From: a virus
IMG/VR virus record: IMGVR_UViG_3300005910_000015
Span: 1-38,027 of that record
Strand: one strand, 5' to 3'
Length of the DNA: 38,027 bases
The position numbers and the translations under genes were made by a program. This document shows, piece after piece, positions 27,960 through 35,803 of this stretch (positions are counted from its first letter, which is position 1; each line of letters begins with the position of its first letter). The notes beneath the pieces are model-generated. The model was not told the DNA's origin, searched no databases, and was given only the letters and a program-made list of their open reading frames with translations.

Positions 27960-28834
27960 TTAAAACTAGAATTTTTCCTGAACATAATTACAAAGGAATT
28001 CACCTTAACGGTAAAACTATTCGAATAGCATTAAATCCAAAAAAACCTATAACTGAATTACTTTATCCTGAATTTTATGATGTAAAAGTAACATCTTTTT
28101 GTAAAGGTAATTGCCCATATTGTTATCAAAGCAGTATTGAAAGTGTTCCTCATCCTGAAAATATTATTGAAAAATTTAAAGAATTTTTTGAACCAATGAA
28201 TGAAAATCAAACGCCATTCCAAATTGCATTTGGTGGTGGTGAACCAACTTCTCATCCTGATTTTGCTGAATTAATGAAAGTTTCATATGATATGGGAATT
28301 GTTCCAAATTATACAACTAATGGTATGTGGGTTGATTCAGATGCTAAAATAAGAAATGAAATTATGAAGGCAACTGTTGATTATTGTGGAGGCGTTGCAG
28401 TATCAACACATCCTCACTTAGATAGACAATGGAGACGATCAACTGATGCTTATATTGATAATAATGTTTTTACAAATCTTCATATTATAATTGGAGATAA
28501 AACAACTATTGATAATTTCTTAGAAGTTTATGAAGAATATAAAGGAAAAATAAAATATTTTGTTCTTTTACCTCTTACTGCACAAGGAAGAGCAACTGAA
28601 TCATTTGTTGATTGGGAATATTTTAAAACTAAAGTTGCTGGAAGTCCTGCTGATATTGCTTTTGGTGCTAATTTTTATCCTTATCTTTGTCAAGATCCAT
28701 CAAGATTTAATGTATCATTATATGAACCAGAGATTATGAGTGCATATTTATCTTTAGAAGATATGAAAGTTTGTAAATCAAGTTTTAGTGATGAAGAAAA
28801 AATAATTGGAAAGCCAAATGAAACAAAAATTTAA
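27956..28834 (+). CDS. Radical SAM protein
   Basis: A 292-residue member of the radical SAM superfamily, which uses a 4Fe-4S cluster to cut SAM. The cluster motif is SFCKGNCPYCYQ (Cys 49, 53 and 56, the CxxxCxxC spacing), followed by FGGGEPTSHPD (93-97 and on) for SAM binding and VPNYTTNGMW. Two later Cys (YLCQDP and MKVCKSS) could hold an extra cluster or substrate. It lacks viperin-specific features that I can see. The substrate is unknown; modification of a peptide, tRNA or nucleotide are the options. It overlaps small ORFs on both sides. Confidence 0.88.
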   Translation: MIKTRIFPEHNYKGIHLNGKTIRIALNPKKPITELLYPEFYDVKVTSFCKGNCPYCYQSSIESVPHPENIIEKFKEFFEPMNENQTPFQIAFGGGEPTSHPDFAELMKVSYDMGIVPNYTTNGMWVDSDAKIRNEIMKATVDYCGGVAVSTHPHLDRQWRRSTDAYIDNNVFTNLHIIIGDKTTIDNFLEVYEEYKGKIKYFVLLPLTAQGRATESFVDWEYFKTKVAGSPADIAFGANFYPYLCQDPSRFNVSLYEPEIMSAYLSLEDMKVCKSSFSDEEKIIGKPNETKI

Positions 28835-28958
28835 AAATAATTATTATAATAATTATTATGGTATTAGTAAAATGTTAGTTGATGCAAGAAAAAAACAATT
28901 ATTTATTATGCAATGGGAAATTTCTCAGGAATATAATATTAATAAAATTTATTCATGA
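28818..28958 (+). CDS. Small protein with KKQ-W-E-QE helix (1)
   Basis: A 46-residue protein with a Tyr/Asn-rich start and then ARKKQLFIMQWEISQEYNI. The helix pattern KKQ-x(4-5)-WE-x2-QE returns in the next ORF and near the start of the gene at 29107. Overlaps the radical SAM gene and the next ORF (ATGA). Confidence 0.5.
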   Translation: MKQKFKNNYYNNYYGISKMLVDARKKQLFIMQWEISQEYNINKIYS

Positions 28959-29122
28959 CTAATAATGAGATAATTAACATATCAAATAAATTGATATTAA
29001 AATATTCTTTTTTGAAGAAAAAACAAAAATTAATTAAAGATTGGGAACGTCGACAAGAATTATTAATTACATTAGATTTTTATTTAAATTTTTACATACA
29101 AAAAAAATGGAACAAAAATTAA
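28955..29122 (+). CDS. Small protein with KKQ-W-E-QE helix (2)
   Basis: A 55-residue protein with LKKKQKLIKDWERRQELLI, resembling its neighbours. Starts in an ATGA overlap and ends 15 bases inside the next gene. Possibly a duplicated N-terminal piece of the 29107 gene. Confidence 0.5.
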   Translation: MTNNEIINISNKLILKYSFLKKKQKLIKDWERRQELLITLDFYLNFYIQKKWNKN

Positions 29123-29571
29123 CTTCTCAAGAAATGATAATTGATTGGGAAATAAAACAAAAACAAGATTTAGATATATGTCCAGCAATAATTTTAAATA
29201 GAATTAAAACTCCTGATGGAACGATTTTAACATCTCGTTTTCGCCATGATTATGTTACACATATAGATAAAAATGGATTAGAGTATATGGTAGATGGCGG
29301 TTTTGATTATATAAGAAGAAATGTTCATTCTGCACAACCATATATAGAATTATCTGTTACTAGTAATGCGCCTTTTATTCAAATAAGAGAATCTTTATAT
29401 TGGGGTTCTTTTGGAAAATCTGGTAAAGATCCTTTAAAATATCTTACAATTTCTGAAATGGAAGATGATCATTTAAAGGCTGTTATTAAATTAAAAATGG
29501 GTGCGCAATTTATTAGAGATTATATGGAAAGAGAATTAATTTTTAGAAAGAATCAAAAATTAAAAAAATGA
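29107..29571 (+). CDS. Unknown phage protein
   Basis: A 154-residue protein. After a helix (MIIDWEIKQKQDLD) comes TPDGTILTSRFRHDYVTHIDKNGLEYMVDGGFDYIRRN, a beta-rich segment I associate with a common phage family of unknown function, and a charged C-terminal helix. ATG 29107 is preferred; a TTG at 29041 would overlap the preceding ORF extensively. Confidence 0.65.
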   Translation: MEQKLTSQEMIIDWEIKQKQDLDICPAIILNRIKTPDGTILTSRFRHDYVTHIDKNGLEYMVDGGFDYIRRNVHSAQPYIELSVTSNAPFIQIRESLYWGSFGKSGKDPLKYLTISEMEDDHLKAVIKLKMGAQFIRDYMERELIFRKNQKLKK

Positions 29572-30023
29572 AATTAAGTGATATACTAAAACCTAAGTCT
29601 ATTTATACTATGGCTGAGGAATTACGTAATACTTCTCAATTTTCATTAATTTCTACAATAACTAATTTAATGAAAAGATATGATAAAAATAAAGAATTAT
29701 TAATTTTTCTTTTTACATCTGATGTTAAATATTGTATGTGGTCAGATAATAAACTTTTTGATACGGCATGTAAATTAGGTTTATTAGAATTAGTTAAAAT
29801 TATGATAAAAAATAATTCTAATTTAGATATTTCATCTTTTAATAATCGACCTCTTAGATTAGCATATCACCAGAATCGACATGATGTTTGTTTTTATTTA
29901 ATTAAATTTAAAGAAGTTAAAGATAAATTAAAACCAAATGATATAAAAAAAATATATGATAGAGAGAAATGGTTAAATAAATTTTCAAATGATATTACTA
30001 ATTCAATTATAAAACATGAATAA
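29568..30023 (+). CDS. Ankyrin-like protein
   Basis: A 151-residue protein starting MKLSDILKPKS, with at least two ankyrin-type units (LFDTACKLGLLELVKIMIKNN and PLRLAYHQNRHDVCFYLIKF). Related in layout to the proteins at 16052 and 20291. Starts in an ATGA overlap and overlaps the next gene by 8 bases. Confidence 0.65.
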   Translation: MKLSDILKPKSIYTMAEELRNTSQFSLISTITNLMKRYDKNKELLIFLFTSDVKYCMWSDNKLFDTACKLGLLELVKIMIKNNSNLDISSFNNRPLRLAYHQNRHDVCFYLIKFKEVKDKLKPNDIKKIYDREKWLNKFSNDITNSIIKHE

Positions 30024-30309
30024 AATAGAAGAATTAACAAAAAATAAATTTGATCAAATAGAACATGGTCAAATTTTTGCTGAAGGAGTGTTACCTAATT
30101 CACCCGAGGGGATCTTTATGACAAGAGATGGTGGAAAGTTGCGATGGATAACTAAAAAGGGTTATGGAAATGATTGGGCAATATATTGTCATTGGGATTA
30201 TAATTCAATAGAATGGATTGAAAAACACGGAGACAAAATTCATAATGAATCTCATATTAAATTATGTATTCCTTGTACTAATGAAGTATTTAAATTATAT
30301 AGACTTTAA
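30016..30309 (+). CDS. Unknown conserved phage protein
   Basis: A 97-residue protein with FDQIEHGQIFAEGVLPNSPEGIFMT, a central LRWITKKGYGNDWAIYCHW, and IKLCIPCTNEVFKLYRL at the end. I recognise the pattern (HG-x-IFA, DWAIY-x-HW, CVPC) from other large phages, but no function is known to me. Confidence 0.65.
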   Translation: MNKIEELTKNKFDQIEHGQIFAEGVLPNSPEGIFMTRDGGKLRWITKKGYGNDWAIYCHWDYNSIEWIEKHGDKIHNESHIKLCIPCTNEVFKLYRL

Positions 30310-30319
30310 TTTAATTAAA

Positions 30320-30679
30320 ATGGGATTTGATTATGGATATACATGTCCAAATATTGATAGAAGCATAAAACAATTTAAATTAGATATAGAAACACATTTA
30401 ATTGATTTAATTGATGAATGTTGTCCATTACTTGAAGGTCAACAAAAACAGCTTTTTATTAATAATTATGTTAATTATTTATATGATTCATTTGAATATA
30501 ATTTTGAAGATGTTCGTAAATGTAATGAAGATATGAGAAAAGAAGCTGAAAATCAAATAGATTTAATTAATAGTGAATTTGAAAATGCTCAATCAGATGT
30601 CAGAGATAAAAATATAATTATAACTGATTTAGAAAAACAAATTAAAGAACTTGAATTTGAATTAAATTTAATAAATTAA
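30320..30679 (+). CDS. Coiled-coil protein with CP motifs
   Basis: A 119-residue protein: MGFDYGYTCPNIDRSIKQF, DECCPLLEGQQK, then a long C-terminal coiled coil (residues about 75-119, ENQIDLINSEFENAQSD...). Last gene of this operon. ATG 30320 gives the MGFDYGYTCP start seen in large-phage relatives; the earlier in-frame ATG at 30218 lies within the preceding gene. Confidence 0.65.
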   Translation: MGFDYGYTCPNIDRSIKQFKLDIETHLIDLIDECCPLLEGQQKQLFINNYVNYLYDSFEYNFEDVRKCNEDMRKEAENQIDLINSEFENAQSDVRDKNIIITDLEKQIKELEFELNLIN

Positions 30680-30685
30680 TTTTTA

Positions 30686-30717
30686 TTTTTTTATTAAAGA
30701 ATTTTTTATTATATTTG
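30686..30717 (+). promoter_or_regulatory. Promoter of clpP
   Basis: TTTTTTTA (30686-30693) lies 24 bases before TATATTTG (30710-30717); ATTAAA follows the T-run, as at 8583. The ATG of clpP is at 30766. Confidence 0.7.
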
Positions 30718-30765
30718 TATTCACAATTAATTAATAATAATTATACAACAACAAAAAATTATTTT

Positions 30766-31437
30766 ATGGAAACAAATGAATTTAGAAAATTTGCAATGAA
30801 AGAAAGAGGTATTTCAAGTTTAACACTTGATCAATTTTCTTCTGTTCATGGTAATTACATTTCTCCTACAATTATTGAAGAACGCCAGATGAATGTCGCA
30901 TCAATGGATGTATTTTCGCGATTGATGATGGACCGAATTATCTTTTTAGGTGTTCCTATTAATGATTATGTAGCAAACATCATCCAGGCACAATTACTTT
31001 TCTTAGAATCTACAGATCCATCAAAAGATATTCAAATTTATTTGAATACTCCAGGAGGTTCTGTTTATGCTGGTCTTGGTATTTACGATACAATGCAATA
31101 TATTTCTGCCAATGTTGCAACAATTTGTACTGGTATGGCCGCTTCAATGGGAGCTGTTCTTTTATGTGCTGGTGAAAAAGGTAAACGTACTGCATTAAAA
31201 CATTCTCGTGTTTTAATTCACCAACCAATGGGAGGAGCTCAAGGACAAGCTTCTGATATCGAAATTACTGCTCGTGAAATTCAGAAATTAAAAAAAGAAC
31301 TTTATACTATTATTTCAGATCAATCTGGCCAAACTTACAAAAAGATTTGGAAAGATTCAGATCGCGATTACTGGATGACTTCTGAAGAAGCTCTGGCATA
31401 TGGTATGATTGACGAAATCTTGATTAAAAGCGTTTAA
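30766..31437 (+). CDS. clpP: ATP-dependent Clp protease proteolytic subunit
   Basis: Serine protease ring that degrades proteins delivered by ClpX-type unfoldases. The 223-residue product has the complete family: SRLMMDRIIFLG, YLNTPGGSVYAGLGIYDTM, CTGMAASMGAVLLCAGEKGKR with nucleophile S127, HSRVLIHQPMGGAQGQASDIEI with H152, and DRDYWMTSEEALAYGMIDEI at the end. The sequence and base use are closer to cellular Bacteroidota clpP genes than to neighbouring phage genes, which suggests fairly recent capture from a host. It stands just before the head genes and has its own promoter and terminator. It may work with host ClpX or with a phage unfoldase outside the window. Confidence 0.96.
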   Translation: METNEFRKFAMKERGISSLTLDQFSSVHGNYISPTIIEERQMNVASMDVFSRLMMDRIIFLGVPINDYVANIIQAQLLFLESTDPSKDIQIYLNTPGGSVYAGLGIYDTMQYISANVATICTGMAASMGAVLLCAGEKGKRTALKHSRVLIHQPMGGAQGQASDIEITAREIQKLKKELYTIISDQSGQTYKKIWKDSDRDYWMTSEEALAYGMIDEILIKSV

Positions 31438-31459
31438 TTTTTTATTACTATTTTAATTT

Positions 31460-31490
31460 AAAAGGCCAATATTTATATTGGCCTTTTTTT
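31460..31490 (+). terminator. Terminator after clpP, shared with the converging gene
   Basis: AAAAGGCCAATA pairs with TATTGGCCTTTT around TTTA, followed by seven T. It overlaps the last codons of the minus-strand endonuclease and can act in both directions. Confidence 0.88.
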
Positions 31491-33257
31491 ATATTCATAT
31501 TTTAAATTACCAGCACCATAAAGTTTATAATATTTGTTCTCACACATTATTTCAGATTCTGTTTTATTTTTATCAAACCCCTCTTTAACTAATTTATGCT
31601 TCATAAAATTACTTCTGTGATATTTTATATTATTTTTAACCCACCAATAATTTATGCCGGTATGTCCAATTTTTTTAAATCCTAATATTTCGTATAAACT
31701 ACCATTACTTATATCGCAATTAGCATATGAAATAATTTGATTTGGATTGTATTCTTTAAGAAAATATTTAAATAATTTAGAAGCTCCTCCAACAACTGAA
31801 TAATTTATTTTATTACAAAATCTTAATAATTCATATTGAGATTTTCCACTTATTTTTCTTGATCCAAATGTCATTAAAGAAACTAATTTATTTTCGTAAT
31901 AAAGTCCTAAATTTATTGATGACACACAATTATTTTGTAAATGATTTTCATTTAAAAATTGTTTAGCATCTTTAAAAATAACATCTTTAATAATACATTT
32001 TCTAGCATAAATTTTATTAGATAATTTTAATTTATTTAATAAAATAGATTTTATAATATCTTTTTTATTAACCCAATCATCTTCCCATATAGATATTAAT
32101 TGAATATTATTGTTTTCACACATTATCATTTTTTCATAATGATAACTATTATTTTTTAATGAATGCCAATACAACCCGTTAAATTCTATAGCTAAATTTA
32201 AATCTGGTATATAAATATCTAATTCTTTTCCAAATTGTCTAGTATTTAAAATCAATTCATTTTTTATATATGTAGATATAAAGTTTTTAATTTCAGTTTC
32301 ATATTTAGATGTAAATACATTAAATTTATGTTTTTCACAATTAGTATTATATCGTTGATTACTTTTACTAAATGTCGTAAAATTATTGCATAGCAAACAT
32401 TTAGGTCGTTGAAATCCATGTCTAATAAAATATTTAATTTCATTAAATTTTATAATATTATATTTTTTTCTATTATTATCTAATAATTTCCAAATAAATG
32501 GATATCTTAATTTTGTTTGTTCTTCAGTTAAAAGTTTATATAATTCCCAATTATTATTAAAATTATTTAAATATAATTCTTCATCCATATTACTAATAAA
32601 ATCTGGAGATAAAACCCCATATTTTTTTAAATGATGTACTAAATATTTTTTAATTTTTATTATTCCTTTACTTGTATTAATTATTAAATATTTTGTTGTA
32701 ATAGAAAAATCTGGATTTTTTATGTTAAAATTTTCTATTAATATATCATTCCATAATTTTCGACTGCTTATATCTAATGCTTTTTTTACTGCTTTGCTTC
32801 TATTACATTTTTCACATTGTTTTTTAAAAATATTTTTTTTCGTATCAAATGCAATATTATTTCCGCAGACACATTTTGGAATTATAAATATATTATTTAT
32901 ATACATATAAACTTTTTGATTCCAACTATTTGCTTGTATACCATTAATTTTTTTATATAAAAATGGGTACCATAAAAATAATTTTTCCTTAGATATTTTA
33001 TTTCTTGGATTTTTTAAAATATTAATTGCTCTGTTATTATCAAATGTATTTTCTATATTATTGGTTTGTTTTTGTGCTTCTTCTGCACATTTTAAACATA
33101 AATTTCTTTTATCTTCATAAATAAAAACTTTAGTGGTAGTAAATAAATCTCCATGTTTACAATAATCAAAAATAGTTATATCCATTTTTGATTCTTTAAT
33201 ATAATTATATTCTGTATAATTTAGTTTTTTTATGTGTATTTTTTTCATAGTTATCAA
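31473..33257 (-). CDS. Vsr-like (Hef-type) homing endonuclease
   Basis: A 594-residue free-standing homing endonuclease. The N-terminal half holds several Cys-pair zinc-ribbon units (CLKCAEEA, CVCGNN...CEKC, CLLCNN) that probably read DNA. The nuclease domain has the Vsr/EDxHD-like core FGKELDIYIPDLNLAIEFNGLYWHS followed by LISIWEDDW. The C-terminal part (FLNENHLQNN, YENKLVSLMTFGSRK, YANCDISNGSLYEILGF) is the acetyltransferase-like domain usual in this phage group. It lies on the opposite strand between clpP and the head genes, consistent with insertion as a mobile gene. Confidence 0.88.
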   Translation of the reverse strand: MITMKKIHIKKLNYTEYNYIKESKMDITIFDYCKHGDLFTTTKVFIYEDKRNLCLKCAEEAQKQTNNIENTFDNNRAINILKNPRNKISKEKLFLWYPFLYKKINGIQANSWNQKVYMYINNIFIIPKCVCGNNIAFDTKKNIFKKQCEKCNRSKAVKKALDISSRKLWNDILIENFNIKNPDFSITTKYLIINTSKGIIKIKKYLVHHLKKYGVLSPDFISNMDEELYLNNFNNNWELYKLLTEEQTKLRYPFIWKLLDNNRKKYNIIKFNEIKYFIRHGFQRPKCLLCNNFTTFSKSNQRYNTNCEKHKFNVFTSKYETEIKNFISTYIKNELILNTRQFGKELDIYIPDLNLAIEFNGLYWHSLKNNSYHYEKMIMCENNNIQLISIWEDDWVNKKDIIKSILLNKLKLSNKIYARKCIIKDVIFKDAKQFLNENHLQNNCVSSINLGLYYENKLVSLMTFGSRKISGKSQYELLRFCNKINYSVVGGASKLFKYFLKEYNPNQIISYANCDISNGSLYEILGFKKIGHTGINYWWVKNNIKYHRSNFMKHKLVKEGFDKNKTESEIMCENKYYKLYGAGNLKYEYKKRPI

Positions 33258-33362
33258 ATAATATGTGTTAAAAATAATAACATCATAATTGATGAAGATT
33301 ATTTTTATTTATATATCTAAAAAGCACACAAGTTTTTGCCATTAACATAACTAACTATCTAT

Positions 33363-33370
33363 TATAAATA
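33363..33370 (+). promoter_or_regulatory. T4-type late promoter candidate
   Basis: TATAAATA, the exact T4 late promoter consensus, followed by CTTATATATAAAATAA and the ATG of the prohead protease 33 bases on. No TATATTTG box is seen in this gap. Confidence 0.5.
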
Positions 33371-33402
33371 CTTATATATAAAATAAATAATATTTAAAAG
33401 GC

Positions 33403-35733
33403 ATGAAAAATGTATTAATACTTGAAAGATCAAGTAAAAACCTGAAAAAGATAAGTGAAAAAGGAAAAACTATCTTAGAAGGTGTATTTGCTGAATTTGG
33501 TGTCGAAAATCGAAATGGACGTATTTATGAAGAAAGAGAATATCTTCCCCATTTAGAATATCTTAAAAAAGATATTACAAGTGGTAATCTTTTAGGTGAA
33601 CTTGATCACCCAGAAAGATTTGAAGTAGCTCTTAGAGATGTATCTCACCGTGTTTCTGAATTATGGTATGATCAAAATTCAAGACAGATTAAAGGACGTA
33701 TTGAAATTTTAGAAGGAACTCCTAAAGGACAGATTGCAAAATCTCTTCTTGATGCTGGAATTCCTCTTTCTATTTCTTCACGTGCAGCAGGTACAGTTAA
33801 TGAAGACAAAACAGTTTCTATTCAACAAATTTATACTTATGATTTAGTTGCAAAACCTGGCTTTGAACAAGCCCAGTTACAAGCAGTTAATGAAAGTGTA
33901 AAAGCTAGAATTGAAAATCAAATGAGTCAACTTAACGAATCTTATACTAAATTTAAACAGGACCATAATGATTTGACTCCCGAATTAGGTATTTTAAATG
34001 AAAACGTTTCTATTTATGATTTAACAGATAAATATCCATCTTTAGATCTTAGAGAAGAAGCAATACTTGTTAAAAATAAAAGCGAGAAAACAATGGAAAA
34101 AAACATGAATGAAGAAACAGTTCAACAATGGACAGTTTTTATTAAAAATGAACTTAGCAAACAAAGTGCTAGATTAGATTCGATTGAGAATGTTATTCTT
34201 GAAGGTAAAACTAATAAAGTTGTTGAAGGTTATGTTGAAGAACTTCGAAAACTTAATGAAAAACATCTAAATTGGACTAGTGATATTGCTAAAGGTGTTA
34301 ATAAATTAGCTTCTCATTCTCAATCCTTAGCTGATAAAAGTAACCAGCATTATAATTTAACAAAAAAAATTACTGAAACTGTTGATTATAATGCAAAAGT
34401 TATTAATCACACTCAAGACTGGGTTGGAAATAATGCTAATGTTACTAATGCGATTGCTGAAACAGTAGATTTCAATGCAACAATGTTAAATGGAATTAAT
34501 GAATGGAACGGTCAAATTTCTAAAGGAGTTAACGCTCTTCATGAATGGGGCGCAGAAAAAGCTAAAGCCATTAATGAAATGCATGATTGGACATCAACTA
34601 TTGCTCAACAATCAAATGTTACAGCTAATTGGGCTGAGGACATGTTTGGAAGAGCAATGACAAAGGGAGATGCTAAGAAACTTATTGAATATATTGAATT
34701 AGTTTCTGAATCTAAAGCAAATCCTAAATTAAAAGAAAATCTTATTAAAATGTTAGACACACATGGAATTACTAAGAAGCCTCTTAATGAATCAGATCTT
34801 CTTGGAATTAAAGGCGTACCTGGTTTAGGAATTATAACCAATGTTAAAACTACTGGTAATTCTAAAGTAGCTACTGATACAAGAAAAGATAGTGGTGTTG
34901 AATTTGATTCAAAAACAAAAACAATTATTTCAAAACTTAGAAAAGGAAAAGCTCCGGGTAATAATAAACCTAAAGAATTAAAAACTCTTGATGGAAACAG
35001 ACCATCTCTAAAAATTGGAAAGAATTCTAAAATTAAGGGAATTATGACTCTTGATACACATAAAGCTGGAGTAAGACCAGTTGTTAAATTAACAGCTGAC
35101 GGACCTACTGCTAAAAATAAGAGTGATCAAAACCTAAAACTAAACACTAAACCAGTAGGAAAATTAAAAGAAGATTTTGATAAATCTAAGGGAGTTACTA
35201 AAAGACGCTCTAATTTAGATGAAAAATTAAGTAAAATTATCGATGGTCTCGAAAAAGAAAAAGAAATAGATAATAAACTTATTCAGAATCATCCTTTCTT
35301 AAATATCGTTACTGAATCTGAAAGAAGACAATTTGGAAATTTAACTCCAACTCAAAAACAAAAAGTTGAAAACGAATTATCTAAAAATCCAACAACTGAT
35401 GCAGGTGTTCTTAAATCATTATTCGAAAGTGCAATGAAATTAAACGAAGAAGTTGATGAAAATCCTTTATGGTTAAAAACAGCCCCTAAAAAGTATGTAA
35501 CTTTGTATGAAAATGCAAATGAATCACAAAAAGGAGCTATCAATGCAAGAGCAGAATTTTATGATTTAGACACTCAATATCAAATTAACAATTTCTGGGA
35601 AACTTCTGGACTAGATAACAAACCTTCATTTTTAAATGAAGTTGTTACTGCCAAAACTCCTGAAGAAGCAACGCAACAAATAGATTCTTATGTTTCTTCT
35701 ATTGGTGAATCAATGAAAAAATATAATAACTAA
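33403..35733 (+). CDS. Prohead protease fused to scaffold (gp21/gp22-like)
   Basis: A 776-residue protein. Residues 1-170 are a T4 gp21-type prohead protease: ILEGVFAEFGVENRNGRIY, LGELDHPER with catalytic His 69, and GIPLSISSRAAG with the nucleophile Ser at 125 or 126, then YDLVAKPG. The rest (about 180-776) is a charged coiled-coil region typical of scaffold core, with a repeat of about 35 residues (ITETVDYNAKVINHTQDW and IAETVDFNATMLNGINEW). In T4 these are two proteins, gp21 at 212 and gp22 at 269 residues, so this is a fusion. The next gene is the capsid protein it would process. Confidence 0.88.
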   Translation: MKNVLILERSSKNLKKISEKGKTILEGVFAEFGVENRNGRIYEEREYLPHLEYLKKDITSGNLLGELDHPERFEVALRDVSHRVSELWYDQNSRQIKGRIEILEGTPKGQIAKSLLDAGIPLSISSRAAGTVNEDKTVSIQQIYTYDLVAKPGFEQAQLQAVNESVKARIENQMSQLNESYTKFKQDHNDLTPELGILNENVSIYDLTDKYPSLDLREEAILVKNKSEKTMEKNMNEETVQQWTVFIKNELSKQSARLDSIENVILEGKTNKVVEGYVEELRKLNEKHLNWTSDIAKGVNKLASHSQSLADKSNQHYNLTKKITETVDYNAKVINHTQDWVGNNANVTNAIAETVDFNATMLNGINEWNGQISKGVNALHEWGAEKAKAINEMHDWTSTIAQQSNVTANWAEDMFGRAMTKGDAKKLIEYIELVSESKANPKLKENLIKMLDTHGITKKPLNESDLLGIKGVPGLGIITNVKTTGNSKVATDTRKDSGVEFDSKTKTIISKLRKGKAPGNNKPKELKTLDGNRPSLKIGKNSKIKGIMTLDTHKAGVRPVVKLTADGPTAKNKSDQNLKLNTKPVGKLKEDFDKSKGVTKRRSNLDEKLSKIIDGLEKEKEIDNKLIQNHPFLNIVTESERRQFGNLTPTQKQKVENELSKNPTTDAGVLKSLFESAMKLNEEVDENPLWLKTAPKKYVTLYENANESQKGAINARAEFYDLDTQYQINNFWETSGLDNKPSFLNEVVTAKTPEEATQQIDSYVSSIGESMKKYNN

Positions 35734-35741
35734 AATTATTC

Positions 35742-35762
35742 TGCATTAAGTTACTTTAATGC
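35742..35762 (+). other. Hairpin between scaffold and capsid genes
   Basis: GCATTAA pairs with TTAATGC around a GTTACT loop. No T-run follows, so it is not a terminator. It may stabilise or delimit the capsid mRNA. Confidence 0.45.
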
Positions 35763-35803
35763 TAAGTTAACAAAATAATAAATAAAATAAATAAAAATAT
35801 ATC

